Below, in pieces: positions 11,401 to 21,955 of a stretch of 64,000 nucleotides of DNA. The translations under genes were made by a program, and so were the position numbers. Within the stretch, counting starts at the first letter, position 1, and each line of letters starts with the position of its first letter. Location: assembly GCA_022496805.1 (NCBI GenBank), contig CM040085.1:33013811-33077810 (forward strand), in the 5' to 3' direction. The notes beneath the pieces are model-generated. The model had not been told where the DNA came from. It saw nothing but the letters and a program-made list of their open reading frames with translations, and did no database searches. This DNA is from Pohlia nutans (Eukaryota > Streptophyta > Bryopsida > Bryales > Mniaceae).

Positions 11401-14400
11401 GTAGATTTTAATATGCAGCATGGAATAAATTAAGCTGAGTGAAGGTAGTCATGGCATTCTGGCGAATGTGATTGCATGTGTTCCTCAAGCACCAACAAAA
11501 TTTTGATTGAATTAATTCGTTGAGGCCATTCACTATTTCGCTTTCAAAGATTACTAATTTAATGATGATATATGCAGATTTACTTACTGCAACCAAAGAA
11601 GCATATCCAAGTGACACAGTAAGTCAATATCTCCGCACCAAGACATCATCTAACAAATAGCAACATCTTTATAATACTTAGGTTGTTTTGACGTGTGTGC
11701 CAAGAAAGGCACTTGGTATTTAGTTTTCTGAACGAGGTATAACTGATGGAGTGGTTTCGAGATTATAAATTGCTAAGTTATCACATTGACTACTTGGAAA
11801 GCTTTTCGCACCATTGATTCTGGTGTACCGTGTTTTTGCAGATTTCTCCTGAAGTAAAACATGTCCAAGGTGAGCCATGCCTACTCTGACTGATCTGAAT
11901 TATAGCTATCTCATTACACACAGACAATATTGTTACACACGAAAAGTACTAAATTATTTTGGCCTTCAAGAAATTTCCCTAGTTAGTTTGGTGCTTGGTT
12001 TCCTGAATGCTGAGGTTGTATCGATGGACAGATCAAATTATGGAGCAGTACATCAAGCTCATGAATGAAGATGATGACAAAGACACGGTATCTCAAGTGT
12101 GCACTTGCATGGCAGAGATTCTGAAGTCTGTCAGATATGACAGTGTACAGCAGTGTAAGTATCAGTTTTTTTCTCTGTAAAGCCATTCTTGGAATCAGAA
12201 TAGGCCATGATGGATATCTTATCCGTTGAAGTGCTGTCTTTACTTTCAAAATTTTGACTGGATTTGTAGGGTTTAAAACCTGTGTGCTTCGAACTGATTC
12301 TGTCTTTAAGCTGACGTGCTATTAACTGTTTGCAGTTATTACACCCTTGTGCGAAGCCACACTTTGTTTGCTGCGTCAGGAAGCTGTCTGCCAACAAACA
12401 GGAGACACTGACAGTGAAGGTGACGAAGATGACATGGAGCATGACGAGCTTCTTATTGATGCTGTAACGGACATTCTGCCAGCATTGGGACATTGCATGG
12501 GCCCTGCATTTGAACCTTTCTTCCGCCCATTCTTTGAACCCCTTATGAAATTTGCGGTATGTTCGTCATAATTTTTTGCTGATATAGTTTGGAGTCTGCG
12601 TTTCTCCAATCAAGGCTATGAGTTTTTTATTAATATATTGTGCCGTTGTCCTTTTGTTATCAGATATCTTATCTTTCAGATATCTTATCTTTCAGAATCC
12701 TCATTGTTACTGCGCTACTGATGTTTTTGTTATGTGTGCAGAAAGCTTCTCGCCCTCCCAATGATCGGACAATGGCAGTTGCCTGTGTTGCTGAGGTGGC
12801 GAAAGAGATTGGAAGTGCCATCACCCCGTATGTTGAGGTGTGTAACTTGATCTCACTTACCTCGTGTGCATTCTCCATTTTCTATTACACTTAATAGTGA
12901 ACAGTTATATGTTGGAGATTAGCTGAATTCAAGAACAAATGGGTGTGCTGTCATCTATTATCATGGCAAATCTTTATTGATTGCTTGTGACATGTTCAGA
13001 TTACCATGCCTATCGCCATGAAGGAGCTGGCGTCACCAGACGCAACGAATCGACGGAATGCAGCATACTGCATTGGCGAGTTGTGTAAGAATGGCGGAGA
13101 TGTTACACTACCGTATTACAACAATATACTTGTGGCATTGCATTCTCTTTTTGGAGCTGGAGAAGACAATGGGACAAGGGACAATGCAGCTGGAGCAGTT
13201 GCCCGCATGATCACTTCACATCCTCATGTGCTTCCTTTGAATCAGGTTGATTCCATGGTTTTTTTAATCACAATGCGCAACCAATTTTATTTCTAGCATT
13301 TTCTCACTTCCATTTTGATGCAGTGGGGTTGTAACGTTTTACTTTTAGGTCCACGTTATAAACGTTTACAATGGTCTTTTGAATAGTTTTTGACCTAGAG
13401 CAACTGGTAATTTAATACTTCAATATCTCTAATACGACTACCTTAACCCCTAAAGGACCGGGGGGTGCTGAGCTTAGCTCTTGTTTTCTTGACTAGTTCT
13501 TGTAACAAGCTCAATCCCTCATTGGTGTGGGGTAATTTTGACGATCAGCACCGTTGAAACTAAAGAAGACTTACGTAGCTTTTTTATGAAAAAAAGATCA
13601 ACAAAATCGCACATTTTTTGAGAAAATGCCACCGTTGAAAAGATTGAAGTAACTTGTTTGGGGTATTTTTTACACATGCTTAAATCGGATTGTTCAAAAG
13701 TGCTCCAAAAATTCTGAAATTTTTACTGTGAGTAGAAATCATCATTTCAAACATGTGCAAAAAATTTCAAGTAATTTGGATTTGTGAGGAGGAAGATGTG
13801 AGGGTCTGAAACGACGCCTAGATACCCACCGTGCAACTCAAAAAAATCACCAAAAATCACTCACTTCATGAATTTCCGATCGAGAAGTACCTACAAATTT
13901 GGCTCTCAAAAGGAGCTAGGGTCTCTTTGTTGCTCATCCTATAATTCAAAGCCCAAGAACCCGAATTTCTTCACTTTCTAGTTCAAGAAGCCCCGTGGGG
14001 GCCTTACGGTCCTTTAGGGGTTAAATTGTACGAGCAGGACAACTTAGTTGTGCAATTAACGTGCGAAATAACTAGAGTATTTCAGTACAAGTTTACGAGG
14101 AGCTTGTTACTGATCATTTTCTTGTTTCTGGTTTGCTACAGGTTTTGCCAGTTCTTATTTCAGCTTTGCCCTTGAAGGAGGACATGGAGGAATCTGAAAT
14201 CGTATATGGTTGCTTATGTGGCCTCATTTTAACTGGTCATTCTGAGGTACACTCTTAAGTTTAGAGCATTATTAATGAACTGAAAAATTCCAACCTCACT
14301 GTAAATACTCACGATTAGGCTCATGTTTCTTTCACATATCTTACCGAGTAACTGCAGCTGTATCCAGATTCATTATTTGACATTTCCTTTCATCCTTAAC

Positions 14401-14676
14401 CTATACTGTTGGGCTTTTCACACGAATTGGCATATTTTATTTTCCACCTATTAATCATGCATATCCTATTTTGTGCAGATCATTCCATTGGTTCCCCAAC
14501 TTGTACCTGTATTTGCCAAGGCAGTGGAGATGAACGATACCCCAGATGATGTCAAGTTAGGTATCGGTAGAGCTGTCATGCAATTATGTGCCCAATATGG
14601 AGATCAAATGCAGTCTGTTCTTGGTAGCCTGCCTCCTGATGAGGCGACTGCTCTCAGTGCTGTAATGAAGCAGTAA
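5457..14676 (+). CDS. IPO4: Importin-4-like nuclear import receptor (importin beta family)
   Basis: Importin-4 type karyopherins carry cargo such as histones and ribosomal proteins through nuclear pores, binding Ran-GTP with their N-terminal HEAT repeats. Twenty exons: 5457-5728, 7069-7201, 7569-7705, 7842-7887, 8096-8308, 8585-8959, 9239-9370, 9713-9847, 10087-10302, 10529-10618, 10764-11017, 11267-11355, 11578-11618, 11842-11869, 12032-12154, 12336-12556, 12742-12837, 13000-13245, 14142-14246, 14479-14676. They sum to 3150 nt, 1049 aa, the normal family length. The importin-beta N-domain is near residues 15-90 (VRQLAAVLLRKKITGHW). HEAT motifs follow, with blocks HREVALILFSSLTETIG, FDELVESPAPLLG, VRGAASFALGQFAEHLQPEI and ATNRRNAAYCIGELCKNGG. 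Two acidic loops lie near 609-632 (SSDDDDDEEDGD) and 785-799 (DTDSEGDEDDMEHDE). It resembles plant importin-4 throughout. Exon 7 has an unusual non-pyrimidine acceptor. Intron 1 carries a tandem duplication and intron 18 a MITE. Confidence 0.93.
5838..6275. repeat. Tandem duplication inside importin-4 intron 1
   Basis: A unit starting GATGCTTTTGGTGTAAAG at 5838 recurs at 6070, about 232 bp later. It continues in parallel through AAACCTATGGATTGTG, GTCGACTGTGGATCTGC and GAGGCACA. The copies differ by scattered substitutions and small indels, so this is a moderately old duplication. Confidence 0.9.
6910..6930 (+). promoter_or_regulatory. Telo-box (AGGGTTTAGGGTTT)
   Basis: Tandem AGGGTTTAGGGTTT sits in importin-4 intron 1, about 140 bp before exon 2. 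Plant telo-boxes are usually found near transcription starts of translation and cell-growth genes, so an internal start here is conceivable. The motif alone does not prove it. Confidence 0.4.
13443..14024. mobile_element. TTAA-ended MITE (0.58 kb) in importin-4 intron 18
   Basis: The left end TTAACCCCTAAAGGACCG is mirrored by the right end CGGTCCTTTAGGGGTTAA, giving about 18 bp of perfect terminal inverted repeat with TTAA at both edges. The interior differs from the 0.24-kb copies, so it is a separate subfamily sharing the same ends. No open frame is present. It accounts for most of an otherwise unusually long intron. Confidence 0.85.
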
Positions 14677-15757
14677 GGGTTCAAGAGAGAAGTTCAAGAG
14701 TATCCCACACTAGATTGGCAAATGTTACAACAGCAATTATGTCTTCAGGATCAGGAGAGTACTTTATGGGACTACGAGTGCAGTCATTAGCTAACTAGTT
14801 TCACTACCCTTCATGGAAATGGGTTAAAAATGACGGTTTAGGATCGAGCTGCTGTGCGGGTTTTATTCAAATGGTATATCTAGCATATCCTTGTAGTTAG
14901 TACCCGCTCCATTGAACCTGGTCTGGTAACCTGCTCTAGTATTAGTTCAGGTATATGTGTGTTTTCCGATTTGTTGTGAGGGAGTTCCAAGTCTATCAAG
15001 TGCTTGTGTTGGGCGGTTAATTTTGGACCTACATTCAGCAAGATTACTCATGTAAGTTTCGAACATACGCTCAAGTTTTGAACATTTGGAAACCAAGAAA
15101 CAGTAGTAAGTACCAAGCTAGGTTTAGTGATGACATCTATTGTATTTTGCTAGATTTATTTTGATAACATTGCCTTCGCTGGAATTACAGATGAAGGGCG
15201 AATGCGTTAGATGTGAGAAAGACCTGACGTCAGCATCAGTTTTACAAGTAGGATGATTTTGTCATGACCAGGTTAGTGAGTGGATTCAAAACAGCAGCTT
15301 CGAAAATGAGTTCAAAATCAGGGTGATTCCAGTGATATAGTGAATGTGTTGATTGATTTATATTAGACATACCATTTAAGATGTGGACCGAACGACATGA
15401 GATGGACGGGGCAACATTTCTAGAGATATGGTATCAATTTTGAAAATGATTAAATGTTTGAATAAAGTGTGCCTTCACGCTGATGGAACTAAAGCCGGTG
15501 TCCCATCTTGTAGTTCACTTGTTATTGCGCTTTGTTTTAACAAAATGAAAATTGCTGCTCATTGTCCATTTGCCATGGTTGTATATCCAAGAGTGTCAGA
15601 TCATTCTCCTAATTAAATTTCTCTTCATGAGAATCCACGTGTACTTGCTTCACTATATCATTTTGCAAAGTTGTAACACATTCAAACTATGGTTATTTTG
15701 GCACCATGGACTTTAAGATTTTGGGACTCCATGCACTTTTGTGTTCACTACTTTATT

Positions 15758-15892
15758 GTCTCTGCCCACCAGGGGAGAGACTACGGAAACGCTTTGTTTT
15801 TGATGAGTTACCAGGAGTTATGCGCCTGAACAATAAAATGAAGCCGTAAAAGTAAATCTGGGATAGATACTAAGGCAGAGACTCCGCGACTA
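15758..15892. mobile_element. GTCTCTGCC-ended small element, copy 1
   Basis: The segment runs from GTCTCTGCCC to GGCAGAGACT plus CGCGACTA. Its inverse complement matches 28341-28467 over nearly the whole length, including GGGGAGAGACTACG, GAGTTAC, GTAAAAGTAAAT and ATACTAAGGCAGAGACT. Two copies 12.5 kb apart with terminal inverted repeats indicate a short non-autonomous DNA element. Confidence 0.75.
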
Positions 15893-16000
15893 CAGCATGC
15901 ACTTTTGTGGTAATCATTTTATTATTTTGGGACATCACACACTTTTGTGATAACTAAAATTTCAATGTAGAATGCACAATGTGCTATGCTAAAGATGAGA

Positions 16001-16577
16001 TTAACCCCTAAATGCCTAAAGCCCTCTTCAAATTCGGCAGTTTTGCAAAGATGGATTATAAAATGCAACCTAGAGGGATATTTTGAACTTGATATATGAA
16101 TAAAAATTGTATGTTATGAATTTTAGATTCTATCCATACGGTTAGATCTATGATTGCTATTACCAATAATTTTGTATAAAATTTGAAACGTGAAATTCAA
16201 AATTATTTTGTAATTCAATTACAAATACAATATTGACAATCTACAGATGAAATTCTTTGTGATTGGTTGAAATGTAATACTCTAAGTGTAGTGATTTTTG
16301 GAGATTTTTTGGTTGCTTAATTTTATGAGTTGACTTTTTTTTGACCACTTTTACACTGAAATCTTCAAAATTTTGGGTGAATCACTACAACATGAAATGA
16401 GGCATAAAAATTTCACAAATCATCTCCTTTCTAATCAGATCACATATGCATGAAGCTAACTTCCCATAGAATCTACAGTAAAAATTCCACACTGCAAAAA
16501 ATGCATGACGGATGAGAAATTATGGATGAAATCTGTACATCGTCCAAAAAATGAATGCTTAGGCAGTTAGGGGTTAA
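16001..16577. mobile_element. TTAA-ended MITE, TTAACCCCTAAATGCC subfamily
   Basis: Left end TTAACCCCTAAATGCCTAA and right end TTAGGCAGTTAGGGGTTAA form an imperfect terminal inverted repeat about 19 bp long, 577 bp apart. The interior is AT-rich and non-coding. The right TTAA is shared with the start of another end of the same type (TTAACCCCTAAACG at 16574). Confidence 0.8.
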
Positions 16578-16805
16578 CCCCTAAACGTCCAGCCATCTAT
16601 TTTTTGGATGGTTTTTGGTCAATGGCCCAAAAAATCAAGTGTTTTAGCTTTGTTGGAGTTGGTGTTTGATAGATCTTTTGATCGCTGACTTCATTTGAAG
16701 ATTTTACACCGTTGAGAAATTTGAAATTTGAATGTTCAAAATACAAAGGGCATTTTAAGAATGTTTCAATCATGCGTCGTTTTTAAATTCTTCAGCTTCA
16801 TTTTT

Positions 16806-16935
16806 TAACCCCTAATTGCCTACCTAGCCGATTTTTGATTGATGTACAGAACTGAATTTCGTTTTCTCATCCGTTATGCACTTTTTGCAAGTAAAAAAAT
16901 ACTATGGCAAGATAGCTTCATGCATGAATTTCTTA
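16806..16935. mobile_element. Truncated inverse copy of the TTAACCCCTAA-TGCC MITE
   Basis: TTAACCCCTAATTGCCTA starts a stretch matching the reverse complement of the right part of 16001-16577: GATGTACAGA, TTCTCATCCGT, ATGCA-TTTTTGCA and AGCTTCATGCAT occur in the same order. The match ends near 16935, so only one end is kept. Confidence 0.7.
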
Positions 16936-17107
16936 TTTGTAAATGAAAGTGCTACTTAATTTTTATATGTTAATAGAGTTATCCACAAAGACCTTAAAAC
17001 TTTGAAAGAGATACCTAGAATTTTGTTTTAATGTAGTCTTATTTGGTTTCTCCAAATAGTTAAAAGGTATGGAAGAGCTTGGTGGTCTACAATTATTAGG
17101 TGTGTAA

Positions 17108-17201
17108 GAGCTTGGTGGTCTTCAAAGTCATATGAAACTTTTTTGAGCTCCTCTTTTGGTGTCCAAAAAAGTTTCACATGACTTTGAAGACCACCAAGCT
17201 C
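17108..17201. repeat. Near-perfect 37-bp hairpin, miRNA-precursor-like
   Basis: The arms 17108-17144 and 17165-17201 (starting GAGCTTGGTGGTCTTCAAAG) pair with one mismatch around a 20-nt loop. On the minus strand the mismatch becomes a G-U wobble. Part of the arm (GAGCTTGGTGGTCT) occurs again at about 17078. It could be a small-RNA locus or the core of a foldback element; there is no evidence of transcription. Confidence 0.55.
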
Positions 17202-17429
17202 ACCCATTAACCCGTGATACAAACCAGGCCTTAAATCCTAGGTATACTTGGGAAAACAATTTGAATAACTGGTTGTGTTGTCCGAGCATTCTTGCAGCTT
17301 TGTGTGGAATCTCACATGGCTAAAACAAATATCCCTTAAGAGAATATGATCGTGGGTCTTGTAGGGTGCCCTTGTAGCTGAAGGATTTTTTTTAAAAGGG
17401 CATTACGAGGTATGTTGTAAATTTCATTT

Positions 17430-17735
17430 TTATTTTTTTGAAACAAATAGAAGTTTTATTTCCAATGCACAATCATCCACAATGGGAACGAAGAGAACAA
17501 GTTTTCAGCGCTCCTAAAGTTATTTACGGATTTCCTTTCTGCAATAATTAGACTAGATCCTATGCTCCTAATCATTTCCAACTAAGAGCAACGCCCCTAC
17601 CCTCGGGGTTCCTATCAAGTAGGGAAGTATTAGCCCTCACGATGTGCATACGATCAGAATCGAACCGCCACCCTCGTTGGTGCTAATGAGCACACCCAAG
17701 GGGAGCCCACCTCCAGCTGTCACCTAGGTAGTTCA
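17430..17735 (-). mobile_element. Probable tRNA-derived SINE
   Basis: On the minus strand a B-box-like GGCGGTTCGATTCTGATC follows a tRNA-like stretch with TGGGCTCCCCTTGGGTG and GCTCATTAGCACC. The element ends in an A-rich tail, TTTCAAAAAAATAAAAATG, near 17430. Size, internal RNA polymerase III-like box and tail fit a SINE. I found no target-site duplication and no second copy here. Confidence 0.45.
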
Positions 17736-18120
17736 AGGTCTACGTTCTAATCTTATCATTGCAACAAAGTCTCTTTCATTTAAGTCAAAAATGAAAAGAG
17801 AAATTAAAATCAACCAACTGACCTGAAGAAATCCTACGAGGTGGCAGGTGGAATCTCCGACGTGGAAGCCGAGGTGGCAGGAGAAAATGGTCCGAGGTGG
17901 ACAGGAACGAAAGTCCAGGTGGCAGTCCAGGTGGCAGGGGAGAATCACGATCCGTTATCCAAAGAGATTGTGGGCTAAGGTGTAGAGCGGGAGAGTTTGT
18001 TGCCTGTCTTCGTCGCCGTCGTCGTGAGGACCTTCGCCATCGCCATCGCCATCTCTCTTCTCCTCCTCTTCTTTTCCTCTCAATTTTCTTCCCCTGCATT
18101 AAGTTGCTGTTGCTGCAGCG

Positions 18121-21100
18121 ATGGCTATGGCGATGGCGGCCTGCTCGTCCTTGGCGACGACCACAACGTCGTTGGTGTCCTCTCCTGCGAGCCCTCAGCT
18201 CCGAGCGCAACGTCCTTCCATGCTCCACGCCAGCGCCCACCGGTCAGTACCATTCATATTCAATCAATACACTCAAACCTTCTTTATTATGAGGTTCTCT
18301 CGAAGGACATTGTTGAGTATCCCACACTGGAACACACTCATCACACATTCAAACTCTGTCACAAGGTAGGATGCTCTAAAATCATCCCTATGCAAACATC
18401 TCAGGGTCAAATTCATGTCGGGTGTCGAAGAACACTAAAGAGGTTTGGATGTACTTGAGTTTGGTTTGGTAGGACGCTTTCTCCATCCACATTAAAGTAG
18501 GGGTTCAGCTGTACGATTTTGTCCGTTTTTTTTGAAATGCGACCTTGTGCGATTCTGAACCTTACAATCTCGTCTCAAAGTTGTAGCTCTGTAGTATAGA
18601 TTTCAAATTCATGTATTCTAAATATCATACAAGTCATGAACTCTGACACTCCCTATTGTGTCCCTATGAGTTCGTCATGCTAGCTACATTAATTCGCTGT
18701 TCTTTCTACAGTCATAGTCCTGATTGGAATGTGCCATAAATCACAGTTTTCTTATATCAAGGTAGGGAATGGCATTTAGCTCTTTTGGATGGTTCCTTAC
18801 CTTAATCTGGGTCGTCAGAGAAAGGTCTAATGCATGTAATATCTGGATATCGGATGAAGAAGTTCTGAATTCTCAAAGTTTTGTTCAGAGGGTGAGAAAA
18901 CCATGGATAAGCCATTTACTCTTGGATTTTAACATTTCATGTATATCAAAACGGCTCCCAGAAGAAAGGATTGGTAGACTGTTTTTGGAGCTTCTCGACA
19001 AGATCTCAAAGAGAGCGTTGGTTATGATTGATTAGGAGGTCTTCCAATGGTTACAGTGATTTTACACAGCGTTGATGTAATGGCAGCATGATCCTGGATT
19101 TTAATGTAATAATGTGGTGGATGTGTGTGATGTAGGTGGTCAGGCGCTCATGTGATGAGTTTTCAAAGGCACCTGGGCACGCGGTCGTCGATCTCGGATG
19201 CCCCAGTGGTGAGTGCAGGAGTGCAGTATGTGGACGCAGAAGAAGCCAAAAACTTGGTGACCGAGGAAGGCTACAACATCATTGACATCCGAGATGCTTC
19301 CCAATACGACCGCGCTCACATCACTAAGAGTGCCCATGTACCTCTCTTCATCGCCAACGAAGACATGGATCCTGGTAATAAAGTCCACTCTCTTTCTCAG
19401 TTTTCATCCTTTCCTGTTAGATTTCCTTTTCCTATTCATAATATGTTGTGAAATTCAAGTTCATCTTCAACTTTGATATGGTGTTGAACGCAGTCAGTAC
19501 TGGAAAGGTAACTCAAACCTGGAGTTTGGTTCTGCTAGTGTCATTTTTCCACAACCAGCCTTTGTATTTAAGGTACCTAGTGCAATCTCAATGACACCGA
19601 AAAGGAGGTCTTCTAGGGAGAGAATGATGAAGAGGAGATTATGAAGAATTCCTCATTGAGATTATGTTGGGGCGCAGGAACTCTGATTAAGAAATTCGCT
19701 CACAACAGTTTTGCTGGGGCCTTTTACGGCTTAGCCTTCACCAAGGAGAATGATGATTTCCTTGCCACTATTCAGAAGCAGTACAAGAAAGATGACAAGA
19801 TCCTCATGGTTTGCCAAGAAGGACTCAGGTTAGTTTTTTTCCATGTTTCAATATCAAATATTGCGGAGGAGTTATTGCAAACTTTATCTAAAGTATCTCG
19901 AAGAGCCTGTTTACAGTCGTTGTTTGGCCTAATTCAGTGTTTCAAACCTTAATTAGCATTCTTTAGCTAAACCTGTCAAACTTTGAACGGGAACTGGGGT
20001 GATAAAAGAATTAGAATCGGCCCAACTTTCGAGGGTGTGGGTTAGATATGCTATAAAATATTATGTGGGGATTGTGCTTTCCATGTGGTAATTGTAATAT
20101 CATTTTTTTCCAACTGAGCTGATGATTTGCGCATGGCTTTACAGATCAGGTGCTGCTGCTGAGAAGTTGGAAGAAGCCGGCTACCAAAATGTGGCTTATC
20201 TCGTGAATGGTTTGCAGACGGTGAAACCAGGTAAAGTTTTTGATCGACTGTCTCAGCCAGTGTTGTACTGGTATTACATGGTTTTCATTGAAATGAATGA
20301 GCTAGAGTCATTGTGAGAAATATTGGACCTCAAACCGGTTTTTGAAATGATCCATTGTACAAGGTTTCACTTTAGAAAGATGTCATACTAGTCCAACACC
20401 CTGCATGAACAACTCTAGCCCCAAGACCAACATGAATGAAGAATCTGTTGCGGGTAGTTCAACTTGTATCTACAGTCTACCCTCCATACAATGACACTCC
20501 ATAATATGGCAATATTATTGTTTCAAGCAATACACATGTGACAAGTCATTTCTGTGACAAAAATATGCCAAGGTTGGGCTTTCCATACATGTCAGAATAG
20601 AGAGGGACAACTGTACCAATTCATCGTGTCAATATAGGTTTTGATGTCTGGTGTGTTGGGGTTCTGCCAAGCTCAGGTCTTGTTGATGTGCTTAGAGATC
20701 TGTTCTGGTTGTAACCTCATGTACAGTACTTTAAAATGACAGATTTCAGTGAAATTAGCTCGATTTCAATCACCCTACTGAAACCTCTGATGTACACCAT
20801 TTCTAATTTTAGATCTAAGATTAGGCTCAATTTTGGCATCCTTTTAACAAACATCACTACTTGTGTATTTTGACCAGGTACTTTTGATAAGGACGGACCC
20901 AAGGAATTGGCAGAGGCCGGAAAAGCTGGCCTCGTTACCATCCAACAACCATTCTCAGTAGTCCTCGGCACCATTCTAATCTGTAAGTTGTTTCTTCACC
21001 ATTCTCTTTTACCCTTGCATTGATTATCTTTTGCGTTACTGGCGTTATCCTTCAATGTGGGAGTGTTTGTAAACATGTAGGGGTCATTCTGAAATTGTTT

Positions 21101-21341
21101 AACAAATCTGTGACTGCTATTAAATCTGTAGATGTTGAAAAGTCTTTTACCTTCCAATCTGTACCTTCAATTTCCTTTGATTGTTGGTTGATTTAGGATC
21201 AACCAAGTCCATTGGTTGAATTTCACAGCCCCTGTCCATTGTTCTATATTAACTTGCCTGTGTGGTTTGGTTTCAGTGGCACTCCTCTTCTTGCAATTTT
21301 TCCCCGACCAATCGACGGAAATAATGAAAAGATTCATGTAA
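18121..21341 (+). CDS. STR9: Chloroplast rhodanese-domain protein, STR9-like
   Basis: Family role: sulfurtransferase-fold protein of plastids, single rhodanese domain with a C-terminal membrane anchor; the physiological substrate is not settled. Six exons: 18121-18242, 19136-19374, 19678-19828, 20145-20230, 20878-20982, 21277-21341 (768 nt, 255 aa). Residues 1-40 are rich in Ala/Ser/Thr and basic residues with almost no acids, as in a transit peptide. The rhodanese domain follows (VDAEEAKNLVTEEGYNIIDI, then RDASQYDRAHI). The active loop is VCQEGLR with Cys166, so the catalytic cysteine is kept. Near the C-terminus GKAGLVTIQ precedes a hydrophobic segment, SVVLGTILILALLFLQFFPD. This block order matches Arabidopsis STR9 closely as I recall it. 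The ATG is chosen because the upstream GC-rich leader has no better in-frame start with a transit-like sequence. Confidence 0.88.
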
Positions 21342-21639
21342 TTGAGTTACCTACCCGGCTAGTCTCCTCCAAAAACCTCCAAAAAACCAACATGCATGAT
21401 GAGAAGGCGCTGCTGTCCGAATGGTGCAAGAGTGTTATTGATTGCATCTTCATTGAGGAAGAAAAGATTTCTCTTAGAAAACCCAACTCTCCACCATTCT
21501 TGTGCCACTGGTGCAGTTCATGCTCTAGCACTGCAGCTGTATAGGTATGTACCATTGTCCCTCTTGAAGAAATGAATGCGATTGTGGAGGTTCCAAGGAC
21601 TTCTCTCCAGACTCATATTTGTGCACTACACCCAACTCT

Positions 21640-21815
21640 CTCTAATGACACACTCTATGACTGCACATTCCATCTATCCTCAGGTTGACACTCTATAATT
21701 GCACATTCCCTCTATTCTCATGTTGACACACTTTGTGTTCTCTTGTTGTACACTTTGTGTTCTCTTGTTGTACAATTTTGTTGTATAATTGCACATTTCC
21801 TCTGTTCTCTTGTTG
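21640..21815. repeat. Diverged short tandem repeats downstream of STR9
   Basis: Units built from TGACACTCTATAA, TTGCACATTCCCTCTATTCTC and GTTGTACACTTTGTGTTCTCTT recur two to four times within 180 bp. TTGTGTTCTCTTGTTGTACA is duplicated almost exactly. It is pyrimidine-rich and non-coding. Confidence 0.6.
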
Positions 21816-21955
21816 TACTATATACATACTTGAGTGGACATCTTTTACATGTTAAGTTGTGAACATGCGAACACAAGTCCATTTTTCTACCGAGGTAGTG
21901 TCATCAGAAAAGGTCGAGTGTGTATTGTCCTACGAATCTCAGTGATGAATGCAAA

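Larger units (their letters stand above)
14677..18120. other. Intergenic space, importin-4 to STR9
   Basis: The first few hundred bases are the likely 3' UTR of importin-4. The rest carries a GTCTCTGCC-ended element, two or three TTAA-ended elements, a 37-bp hairpin and a probable SINE, listed separately. Short open frames here are AT-rich and unconvincing. From about 17800 the DNA becomes GC-rich and is probably the STR9 leader and promoter. Confidence 0.7.

Noticed and set aside
17785..18240. Overlapping 130-153-codon frames on both strands around the STR9 start
   Set aside because: They are Arg/Cys/Leu-rich products of GC-rich leader sequence, in competing frames. The frame starting at 18121 alone joins to rhodanese exons.
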